Assembly: GCA_964447735.1 (NCBI GenBank)
Contig: CAYUTJ010000020.1
Span: 1 to 12,068 of the forward strand
Direction: 5' to 3'
Length of the DNA stretch: 12,068 nucleotides
DNA from: CAYSYN01 sp964447735
Lineage (GTDB): Bacteria > Patescibacteriota > Minisyncoccia > Minisyncoccales > GBS-2
In this document: piece by piece, positions 6,588 through 12,068 of the stretch
Layout: the number at the start of each line of letters is the position of its first letter
Numbering within the stretch: the first letter of the stretch is position 1
The notes under the pieces: generated by a model
Told to the model about the DNA's origin: nothing
The model's database searches: none
The model's input: the letters and a program-made list of their open reading frames with translations, nothing else
Program-made: the position numbers and the translations under genes

Positions 6588-8353
6588 TATTTCCATTTTT
6601 CAAAAAGAAAAAGGAAGAAAAAATATTTGAAAGAATTCCTGTCACTGTAAAAGACATTATCGCTCCCCCTTCCATTGTTTTAAGTCCAAGTTATTTCAAA
6701 ATTGGTGAGAGATATGCTAGGACTTACTATATTTTTTCCTATCCTCGATATTTAACTACTGGCTGGTTTTCTTCAATCATTAATTTAGATTGCCCGATGG
6801 ACATTACCTTCCACATTTTCCCAATGGAATCAGAATACGCTTTAAAACAATTAATGAAAAAAGTGACAGAGATTGCAGCTGAAATTTCAGAAAGGGAAGA
6901 AAAGGGATTAATTAGAGATCCTTCTTTAGAAACAGCTTACAGAGATTTGGAAACCCTAAGGGATAGACTCCAAACAGGTCAAGAAAGAATGTTTAAACTC
7001 GGAATTTATCTTACAGTCTATGCTAATTCCGAAAAAGAGTTAAAAGATTTAGAAACTACCTTGAGATCAATTCTGGAAGCAAAGTTAGTTTACATTAAAC
7101 CTGCCCTCTACAGACAAAAAGAGGGTTTTACCAGTACTGCTCCCTATGGTTTAGATAGGCTGGGAGATTTAACTTCAATGAACACTGGTCCCCTATCTTC
7201 GACCTTTCCTTTTGTCTCTTTTGATTTAAGTTCAAACGATGGAATTTTGTACGGAATAAATCTTCATAATAATTCTTTAATTTTGTTTGATAGGTTTTCA
7301 ATGGAAAATGCTAATATGGTAGTTTTTGGAAAGTCAGGAAGCGGAAAGAGCTATTTTACAAAACTCGATATCTTAAGATCTCTAATGCAAGGAGTTGAGG
7401 TAATTGTTATCGATCCTGAAAATGAATATAAAAAATTGGCCGATGCAGTTGGAGGGTCTTTTATTAATATTTCTCTAGCTTCGCCCCATCATATCAATCC
7501 TTTAGATTTGCCAACTCCAAGACCTGATGAAAACCCAGAGGATGTTTTAAGATCTAACGTGATTAATTTGGTGGGTTTAATGAGAATTATGCTAGGAGGA
7601 ATGACTCCTGAAGAGGATGCTATCATGGATAAAGCCTTAACAGAAACTTATGCAGCAAGAGACATTACCCCCCAGACAGACCCTTCTCTCTGGAAGCAAA
7701 GAGTTCCTCTGTTGGAAGATTTAGAAAGAGTCTTGGAAGGAATGGAAGGAGCAGAATCTCTGCTCAGAAGATTGAGAAGATACACAAGAGGAACTTTTGC
7801 AAAATTTTTCAACCAACCAACAAATGTTTCCTTAGACAAACCCCTAGTTGTCTTTGGAATAAGAGATATGGAAGATGAGCTAAGGCCAGTGGCTATGTTT
7901 TTAATTTTGAGATACGTCTGGAATCAAGTTCGTTCCTCTTTAAAAAAGAGATTTTTGGTCGTTGATGAAGCTTGGTGGATAATGAAAGAAGAAGATGGAG
8001 CTTCATTTTTGTTTGGAATGTGCAAAAGAGGAAGAAAATATTGGTTGGGAGTAACAACGATTACCCAAGATGTTAACGATTTTATGAAATCAATGTACGG
8101 CCAACCAATAATTACTAACTCTTCAATCCAAATTCTGTTTAAACAATCTCCAGCTACTATTGATATTGTCCAAAAAACTTTTAATTTAACTGATGAAGAA
8201 AAATATTTGCTTTTAGAATGTGAAATTGGACAAGGAATTTTCTTTGCTGGCCAAAAACATGTTTTAATGAAAGTTGTTGCTTCTTACATTGAAGATCAAA
8301 TTATAACTACTTCTCCAGAAGAAATTTCAAAGATCTTGATGGCAAAAAGATAA
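6584..8353 (+). CDS. virB4: VirB4-family ATPase, type IV secretion-like motor
   Basis: The 589-residue protein has an N-terminal region (~15-235) that continues the TraC/VirB4 fold, then a RecA-like ATPase domain. Walker A is GKSGSGKS (249-256). IVIDPENEY follows (274-282), the strand after Walker A typical of VirB4/HerA/FtsK-like motors. Walker B is RFLVVDEAWW (456-465), with the acidic pair D461/E462. TQDVNDF (494-500) supplies the downstream Gln-containing motif. VirB4 hydrolyses ATP at the inner membrane to drive pilus biogenesis and substrate transfer. No membrane segment is present, so it should bind through PrgI and the VirB6-like protein. It overlaps the TraC-like gene by 4 nt, lacks its own SD and ends 2 nt before the converging jag stop. 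All catalytic motifs look intact. Confidence 0.93.
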   Translation: MIFPFFKKKKEEKIFERIPVTVKDIIAPPSIVLSPSYFKIGERYARTYYIFSYPRYLTTGWFSSIINLDCPMDITFHIFPMESEYALKQLMKKVTEIAAEISEREEKGLIRDPSLETAYRDLETLRDRLQTGQERMFKLGIYLTVYANSEKELKDLETTLRSILEAKLVYIKPALYRQKEGFTSTAPYGLDRLGDLTSMNTGPLSSTFPFVSFDLSSNDGILYGINLHNNSLILFDRFSMENANMVVFGKSGSGKSYFTKLDILRSLMQGVEVIVIDPENEYKKLADAVGGSFINISLASPHHINPLDLPTPRPDENPEDVLRSNVINLVGLMRIMLGGMTPEEDAIMDKALTETYAARDITPQTDPSLWKQRVPLLEDLERVLEGMEGAESLLRRLRRYTRGTFAKFFNQPTNVSLDKPLVVFGIRDMEDELRPVAMFLILRYVWNQVRSSLKKRFLVVDEAWWIMKEEDGASFLFGMCKRGRKYWLGVTTITQDVNDFMKSMYGQPIITNSSIQILFKQSPATIDIVQKTFNLTDEEKYLLLECEIGQGIFFAGQKHVLMKVVASYIEDQIITTSPEEISKILMAKR

Positions 8354-8355
8354 TT

Positions 8356-8799
8356 TTAAGGATAGGGTTTAATAACGACTCTTCTGTTTGGCTCTTTACC
8401 AATACTTTCTGTAGTGACGTCTGGCCTCTCTGCTAAAATCAAATGAATGATTCTTCTTTCGTAAGCTGGCATCGGATCTAAAATTTTTTCTTTTTTTGTT
8501 AAAGCCACTTCATCAGCAACAGATTTTGCTAATTCCTGCAAATACTTTATCTTCTTTTTTTTATAATCGTTGATATCTAAATCTAAATAAAAATTTTCTT
8601 TTGTTTTCTTTTTTAAGATTGCTTTGAGTAAATGCTGAATTTCAAAAAGAGTTTCTCCAACTAAATTCTCAGCATCTTCAACTTCAAAATCTAAAATTAT
8701 TGTTTCGTTCTCTATCTTCGCTTTTTTTAATTTTGCTTTGAAATTTAATTTTTCGAAAAACAAAATAGCTTCTTTTTTTGCTTGTTCTAAATCAATCAT
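8356..8799 (-). CDS. jag: KhpB/Jag-like RNA-binding protein (KH + R3H)
   Basis: The 147-residue product is shorter than classical Jag/KhpB (over 200) because the N-terminal Jag_N domain and linker are missing or reduced to a short helix. A KH-type core (~15-80) contains GETLFEIQHLLKAIL (48-62), the Gly-led helix pair seen in Jag. The R3H domain (~82-147) carries R115-x3-H119 within AYERRIIHLIL and a final strand RRVVIKP. KhpB binds RNA, often with KhpA, and affects cell-envelope growth. Position supports the call: it follows yidC with a 4-nt overlap (8796-8799) in the usual rpmH-rnpA-yidC-jag order. No SD is visible, so coupling to yidC is likely. No terminator hairpin is evident after its stop. 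Confidence 0.9.
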   Translation of the reverse strand: MIDLEQAKKEAILFFEKLNFKAKLKKAKIENETIILDFEVEDAENLVGETLFEIQHLLKAILKKKTKENFYLDLDINDYKKKKIKYLQELAKSVADEVALTKKEKILDPMPAYERRIIHLILAERPDVTTESIGKEPNRRVVIKPYP

Positions 8800-9410
8800 A
8801 TTTTTCTCAAAACTATTAATCTTTCTATTATACTAAAAAAATAACTAAAAAAGATATAAAAAGAAATAGCAGAAGGAAGTTTTAACAAAATCAAAAAAGT
8901 AAAGAGAGCAGAAAAGTAAATGAAAAAACTTTCTGTAATTTTTTTCCTTGTAGCAGGTAAAATTAATAAAACTGAAGCTAACAGAGGAAAAATTAGGTTA
9001 ATTTTTGAAAGATCAAAAACCCCAAGAAAAAAAGGAGAGGACGAAAGAGAAGAAGGATTTTTAAGAATCTGATATATGGAAAAAAGAATTGGAAATTGAA
9101 CTATCAAAAGTAAAATGTTAAAAAAGGGATTTAATCCCTCTTCTTTATAAATCTTAATTAAATTTTCTATTTTCTTTTGGGGGTTCTCTTTAGTATCCTT
9201 GTTAATCTTTGATATTTTTTCTTGAATTTTTTTTAATTTTTGTTCATTCTTTAAGACTTGAAAATTGATCGGAAATAAAATTAACCTTACAAAAAATGTC
9301 AAACAAATGATAGCTAAACCAAAATCTCCCCAAGTTCTTACTAAAAAAGAAAGAAAATGAAAAATTGGTTGATAAAAAATAGTTTGGTAAATTTTAATTA
9401 AAAAATTCAT
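8796..9410 (-). CDS. yidC: YidC/Oxa1 membrane protein insertase
   Basis: This 204-residue short-form YidC lacks the large periplasmic domain of proteobacterial YidC, as in Gram-positive types, and is shorter still. After an amphipathic start (YQPIFHFLSFL), TM1 (~29-49) contains WGDFGLAIICLTFFVRLILF with the conserved hydrophilic-groove arginine R42. A basic cytoplasmic hairpin (~52-92) leads to EEGLNPFFNILLLIVQFPIL (90-109), the family signature before TM2. Three more helices follow (~136-153, 162-178, 180-200). It inserts membrane proteins alone or with SecYEG. I see no clear signal peptide or lipobox. It overlaps both rnpA and jag by 4 nt, which fits a translationally coupled operon. Confidence 0.94.
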   Translation of the reverse strand: MNFLIKIYQTIFYQPIFHFLSFLVRTWGDFGLAIICLTFFVRLILFPINFQVLKNEQKLKKIQEKISKINKDTKENPQKKIENLIKIYKEEGLNPFFNILLLIVQFPILFSIYQILKNPSSLSSSPFFLGVFDLSKINLIFPLLASVLLILPATRKKITESFFIYFSALFTFLILLKLPSAISFYIFFSYFFSIIERLIVLRKI

Positions 9411-9754
9411 TTCAAAATTTTTGCTTTCTTTAAAATTTTCTCAACTTTATCTTTTAAATTTTTAAATTCTGGATCGATCCCCGAGAGGGGAATGAAAACA
9501 ACTTTCATCCCTTCTTTAATCTCTTTTGTTTTAATCCTCGCTATCTCTCTCAATCTTCTTTTTAATTTATTTCTTTCAACTGCTTTTTTAAGAACTTTCT
9601 TTGAAATCAAAATTCCAATTTTTACCTTTCTTTCTTTTGGATCTTTTAATATTTTCGCTACCAAAGAATTTTCTTTAAAACTCTTTCCTTTTCTTAAAAC
9701 TTTTTTAAATTCTTTTCTTTCTAATCTAGAAAATCTCAATGGGAAAGTCGCCAT
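9407..9754 (-). CDS. rnpA: Ribonuclease P protein component
   Basis: The 115-residue basic protein has the family N-terminus (FSRLERKEFKKVLRKGK, 8-24), a central strand region (KVKIGILISKKV, 43-54) and the RNR signature KAVERNKLKRRLREI (57-71), which contacts the RNase P RNA. The protein helps the catalytic RNA bind pre-tRNA for 5' maturation. As called, the ATG at 9754 overlaps rpmH by 19 nt and has GGAAG directly before it. A TTG at 9739 would give a 110-residue protein starting closer to the family N-terminus and a TTGA-type 4-nt overlap with the rpmH stop, matching the other junctions of this operon. I keep the ATG because no SD fits the TTG. Confidence 0.94.
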   Translation of the reverse strand: MATFPLRFSRLERKEFKKVLRKGKSFKENSLVAKILKDPKERKVKIGILISKKVLKKAVERNKLKRRLREIARIKTKEIKEGMKVVFIPLSGIDPEFKNLKDKVEKILKKAKILK

Positions 9755-9855
9755 CTTCCTTTTTTTCTTCTTCTCTTCAAAACCTTTTTGCTCCTTCTTA
9801 AGAAACCGTGTTTTTTCTTTCTTTTTCTTTTTTTAGGTTTATGTCTAATACCCAT
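9736..9855 (-). CDS. rpmH: Ribosomal protein bL34
   Basis: This 39-residue, extremely basic protein is supported by IRHKPKKRKRKKKHGF (3-18) followed by VLKRRRKKGRWRLS (25-38). These correspond to the conserved HGF and RRRxKGRxRL core of bL34. It is shorter than the usual 44-47 residues: between HGF and the VLKRRR helix it has six residues (LRRSKK) where E. coli has eleven, while the spacing from the conserved Pro to HGF is unchanged. It belongs in the 50S subunit. The gene is first in the rpmH-rnpA-yidC-jag operon, and its end overlaps rnpA in another frame. It has no SD; its promoter predicts a leaderless transcript. Confidence 0.92.
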   Translation of the reverse strand: MGIRHKPKKRKRKKKHGFLRRSKKVLKRRRKKGRWRLSH

Positions 9856-9861
9856 TTTCTG

Positions 9862-9890
9862 ATTGTAATTTTTTTGAATCTAAAAATCAA
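9862..9890 (-). promoter_or_regulatory. Promoter of rpmH operon, leaderless geometry
   Basis: On the minus strand TTGATT (9890-9885) and TACAAT (9867-9862) match the consensus at 4/6 and 5/6, with a 17-nt spacer. Initiation 7 nt beyond the -10 falls on 9855, the A of the rpmH ATG. The -35 overlaps a DnaA-box-like site. Confidence 0.65.
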
Positions 9891-9907
9891 TTCACATACT
9901 TTCCACA
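9888..9907 (+). other. Two degenerate DnaA-box-like sites (oriC candidate)
   Basis: CAATTCACA (9888-9896) and CTTTCCACA (9899-9907) each match 7 of 9 positions of TTATNCACA or TTATCCACA. They lie in tandem, 11 bp apart, between the divergent rpmH and dnaA promoters. The 9856-9961 interval is AT-rich and sits where many bacteria carry oriC or DnaA autoregulatory sites. No perfect box is present, so this is a position-led suggestion. Confidence 0.35.
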
Positions 9908-9927
9908 AGTTTTCAACTTCTTTATTC

Positions 9928-9955
9928 TTGATATTTCCTGGTAAAACTTTATAAT
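9928..9955 (+). promoter_or_regulatory. dnaA promoter, leaderless geometry
   Basis: TTGATA (9928-9933; 5/6) and a perfect TATAAT (9950-9955) are spaced 16 nt apart. Initiation 7 nt after the -10 coincides with the A of the dnaA ATG at 9962. No SD sequence is present and none would fit in the predicted transcript. Confidence 0.75.
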
Positions 9956-9961
9956 CTTTTT

Positions 9962-11311
9962 ATGACTCCTGAGGAACTCTGGCAAGCAACTTTGGCCCAA
10001 ATTCAACTAATGACCTCTCCGGCAAATTTTGCCACTTGGTTTAAAGATACAAAAATTTCCTTTTTAGAAAAAGAAAAGGTAATTATTTCAGTTCCCAACT
10101 CTTTCGTCAAAGAGTGGTTAGAACAAAAATATCACAAAGTAATTTTCAAGATTTTAAAAAACTTAGAACCCAGAGTAAAGAGGATAGAATATAAAGTAGG
10201 AAAAGAAGAGGAAGAAAGGATTTTAAAAAAAATTGACTTCCACAAAATTGCCTCCCCTCAGTTAGGAATTCTGAATTTAGAAATAAATGAAAAAACTAAT
10301 CTCAACCCAAGATATACCTTCTCTAACTTTGTCGTGGGTTCCTTTAATGAACTAGCCTATGCTGCTTCTCAGGCTGTTGTTGAAAATCCGGGAAAAGTTT
10401 ACAATCCTCTTTTTGTATACGGAGGGGTAGGATTGGGCAAAACTCATCTTCTCCAAGCTATTGGCAATGAAATTTTTAAAAAATTCAAAAAACTGACTGT
10501 TAAATATCTTCCGGTAAATTCTTTAGTTTCTGAAATTATAAATTCAATCAAAAATAAAAAAATAGAACAGTTAAAATCTAGTTTCCAAAACATTGATGTT
10601 TTGATCTTAGATGATGTTCAGTTTTTAGCGGGAAAAGAGAAAACTCAAGAAGAATTTTTCTATATTTTCAATTCTCTTTACGAAAAAGGAAAGCAAATTG
10701 TAATTTCTTCAGATAGACCTCCTAAAGCCATTCCTTCTTTGACCGAAAGATTAAGGTCAAGGTTTGAAGGAGGAATGATTGCTGATATTTCCTTACCAGA
10801 CTTTGAAACTAGAATCGCTATTTTAAAATTAAAATCGCAAGAGAGGGGAATAAATTTTTCAGATGAAATCCTAAACTATATTGCCTCCAACATTAAAAAC
10901 AATATTAGAGAATTAGAAGGAGCCTTGAACGTCCTTTGTGCCTATTCACGAATTCAAAATAAAGAAATTGATTTGAAAATAGCCAAAACCTTATTAAAAA
11001 CTTTAATTTCTCCTACACCCAAAATTTCAAACTTTAAAAAGGTAATTAAAGTCGTAGCTGATTTCTACGAGATCACGGAAAAAGAAATTCTTTCTTCTTC
11101 AAGAAGAAGGGAAATTGTCAAACCAAGACAGGTAGCAATGTACATTTTAAGGGAAGACTTAAAATACTCTTTTCCATTCATTGCTAGAAAATTTGGGGGA
11201 AAAGATCACACAACAGTCATTCATGCTTGTGAAAAAATTGGGAAGGAACTGCAAAAAAACGATGAATTATTTGAGGAAATAAAGCAAATAAGAAACAGAA
11301 TTTTTTCTTAA
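9962..11311 (+). CDS. dnaA: Chromosomal replication initiator DnaA
   Basis: The 449-residue protein is full length for the family. Domain I (~1-75) has the usual ELWQATLAQIQ and ATWF segments. Domain II is short (~76-115). Domain III (AAA+, ~116-350) starts at NPRYTFSNFVVGSFNELAYA and has Walker A GGVGLGKTHLL (154-164), Walker B VLILDDVQF (213-221), sensor I VISSDRPP (247-254) and the arginine-finger box TERLRSRFEGG (261-271). Domain IV (~355-449) carries the DNA-binding helix-turn-helix with RRREIVKPRQVAMYI (381-395) and GGKDHTTVIHAC (412-423), which reads the DnaA box. DnaA-ATP assembles at oriC and melts it to start replication. The gene diverges from rpmH and is followed by dnaN after 105 bp. 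The two weak boxes upstream could allow autoregulation. All key residues appear intact. Confidence 0.98.
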   Translation: MTPEELWQATLAQIQLMTSPANFATWFKDTKISFLEKEKVIISVPNSFVKEWLEQKYHKVIFKILKNLEPRVKRIEYKVGKEEEERILKKIDFHKIASPQLGILNLEINEKTNLNPRYTFSNFVVGSFNELAYAASQAVVENPGKVYNPLFVYGGVGLGKTHLLQAIGNEIFKKFKKLTVKYLPVNSLVSEIINSIKNKKIEQLKSSFQNIDVLILDDVQFLAGKEKTQEEFFYIFNSLYEKGKQIVISSDRPPKAIPSLTERLRSRFEGGMIADISLPDFETRIAILKLKSQERGINFSDEILNYIASNIKNNIRELEGALNVLCAYSRIQNKEIDLKIAKTLLKTLISPTPKISNFKKVIKVVADFYEITEKEILSSSRRREIVKPRQVAMYILREDLKYSFPFIARKFGGKDHTTVIHACEKIGKELQKNDELFEEIKQIRNRIFS

Positions 11312-11404
11312 TTTTTTTATCCCAATCTTTTCCCCTTTTATTTCTCACTTTATTTGTTCTAGAATTAAGAAAGAAAAATAAAAAGTCACAAAACCAACAA
11401 CAAT

Positions 11405-11410
11405 TATATA
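11405..11410 (+). promoter_or_regulatory. Possible -10 element for dnaN
   Basis: TATATA ends 7 nt before the A of the dnaN ATG at 11417, the same geometry as at dnaA and rpmH. I find no acceptable -35 within 16-18 nt upstream. The rest of the 11312-11416 gap is AT-rich, with no hairpin terminator after dnaA and no SD before dnaN. TTATCCCAA (7/9 to a DnaA box) occurs near 11317-11326. Confidence 0.3.
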
Positions 11411-11416
11411 TTTAAA

Positions 11417-12068
11417 ATGAAACTAACTTTACTTTCTGAAAAACTTAAAAAAGGAGTTGAAATTGTTTCAAAAATTCCAATTAAAAAATTATCTCTCCCT
11501 ATTCTTGAAAATGTTTTAGTAACAGCTGAAAAAAATTTTTTAATTTTAAATGTAACAGATTTAGAATCTGGAATTTTTTGGAAAACATTAGCTAAAGTGG
11601 AAAGTGAAGGAAAAATTTGTATAAGAAAAAAAGTTATTGAAAGTTTTGTTAATTTTTTACCTCAAGGAAAAATAGAATTAGAAAAAAAAGATTTAATTCT
11701 TCAAATAAAATCTGAAAATTTTTTAACAAAAATTAAAGGAGAAGATCCTGAAGAATTTCCAATCATTCCTCAACCTAAAGAGGGAGAGTTCATTTTGACT
11801 AGTTCCAAAATTTTTTGCGAAGGATTGAGTAAGGTTTTTAATCTTCCCTCTCCTTCTTTGGGACGCCCTGAAATTTCTGGGGTCTTATTGGATTTTTCTC
11901 CAGAAGGAATTAAATTTGTTGCCACAGATAGCTTTAGATTAGGGGAAAAGAGAATATCTCAAAAATTGGATATTTCAAAGCCATATTCGCTAATTTTACC
12001 TCAGGCAGGCGCCAAAGAAATTTTTAATATTTTCTCGAAAGAGGATAGGGAAATAAAAATTTATCTCT
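11417..12068 (+). CDS. dnaN: DNA polymerase III beta subunit (sliding clamp), 3'-truncated by the window
   Basis: About 217 codons are present, open to the window edge, against ~370 for the family, so domains I and II and a little more are visible. The start MKLTLLSEKLKKGVEIVSKI (1-20) and LPILENVLVTA (27-37) are the standard opening of domain I. GEDPEEFPIIPQ (108-119) marks the end of domain I. GRPEISGVLLDF (149-160) and VATDSFRLGEKRIS (168-181) match the conserved domain II signature. The clamp encircles DNA and tethers the polymerase. It lies directly downstream of dnaA, as in most bacteria. No SD precedes the ATG, and the upstream TATATA suggests a very short or absent leader. Nothing suggests that the gene is broken; it simply leaves the window. 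Confidence 0.95.
   Translation, partial: MKLTLLSEKLKKGVEIVSKIPIKKLSLPILENVLVTAEKNFLILNVTDLESGIFWKTLAKVESEGKICIRKKVIESFVNFLPQGKIELEKKDLILQIKSENFLTKIKGEDPEEFPIIPQPKEGEFILTSSKIFCEGLSKVFNLPSPSLGRPEISGVLLDFSPEGIKFVATDSFRLGEKRISQKLDISKPYSLILPQAGAKEIFNIFSKEDREIKIYL

Noticed and set aside
9492..9836. Plus-strand open frame of 114 codons rich in Phe, Leu and Ser
   Set aside because: It is antisense to rnpA and rpmH, which are firmly identified. The composition is what the complement of Lys/Arg-rich coding sequence yields.
11360..11390. TAG/GAA/AAG-like triplet run resembling a DnaA-trio unwinding element in the dnaA-dnaN gap
   Set aside because: No strong DnaA box sits at the required position beside it, and such purine triplets are common in this AT-rich sequence.

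Overview
This is an AT-rich window whose gene content and style suggest a member of the Candidate Phyla Radiation (Patescibacteria, probably Parcubacteria- or Microgenomates-like). The lineage call is inference. It rests on the reduced type IV secretion-like gene set (VirB2-like pilin, VirB6/TrbL-like channel, PrgI, a separate TraC-like protein and a VirB4 ATPase), on compact core proteins, and on dense packing with 4-nt start/stop overlaps. TGA is a real stop codon in several genes (5118-5546, 5970-6587, yidC, rnpA, rpmH). That argues against the UGA-glycine code of Gracilibacteria/Absconditabacteria and the UGA-tryptophan code of mollicutes.

Layout. (1) 1-3771, plus strand: a membrane-anchored PsbP/Mog1-like protein (possibly incomplete at the window start), then a two-gene unit with its own promoter, made of a VirB2/TrbC-like pilin with a Cys-rich, beta/gamma-crystallin-like ectodomain and a 706-residue VirB6/TrbL-like membrane protein. 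(2) 3828-5059, minus strand: an SPFH/band-7 membrane protein with a consensus promoter, a strong Shine-Dalgarno (SD) sequence and a clean hairpin terminator. (3) 5098-8353, plus strand: an operon of a small helical protein of unknown function, PrgI, a TraC-like protein and the VirB4 ATPase. (4) 8356-9855, minus strand: jag/khpB, yidC, rnpA and rpmH (transcribed rpmH first), every junction overlapping. (5) 9856-9961: a divergent promoter region with two degenerate DnaA-box-like sites, a candidate part of the chromosomal origin. (6) 9962-12068, plus strand: dnaA and the first ~217 codons of dnaN, which runs off the window.

How the parts work together. Genes 8356-12068 are the classical bacterial origin neighbourhood (rpmH-rnpA-yidC-jag diverging from dnaA-dnaN). 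The secretion-like cassette ends convergently against jag with only 2 nt between stop codons. Pilin, channel, PrgI and VirB4 would form an inner-membrane ATP-driven machine that assembles a surface structure or moves DNA or protein. No relaxase, VirD4 coupling protein or VirB7-10 outer-envelope component is visible here. YidC, in the adjacent cluster, is the general inner-membrane insertase.

A recurring signal is start codons placed about where transcription should begin. dnaA, rpmH and, more weakly, dnaN have the -10 hexamer ending 7 nt before the first base of the start codon, and the 702 and 5118 genes have predicted leaders of only a few nt. This implies leaderless or near-leaderless mRNAs, while the SPFH and TraC-like genes have SD sequences. 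No gap without a gene exceeds 300 bp. I see no tRNA, rRNA, CRISPR or insertion sequence.
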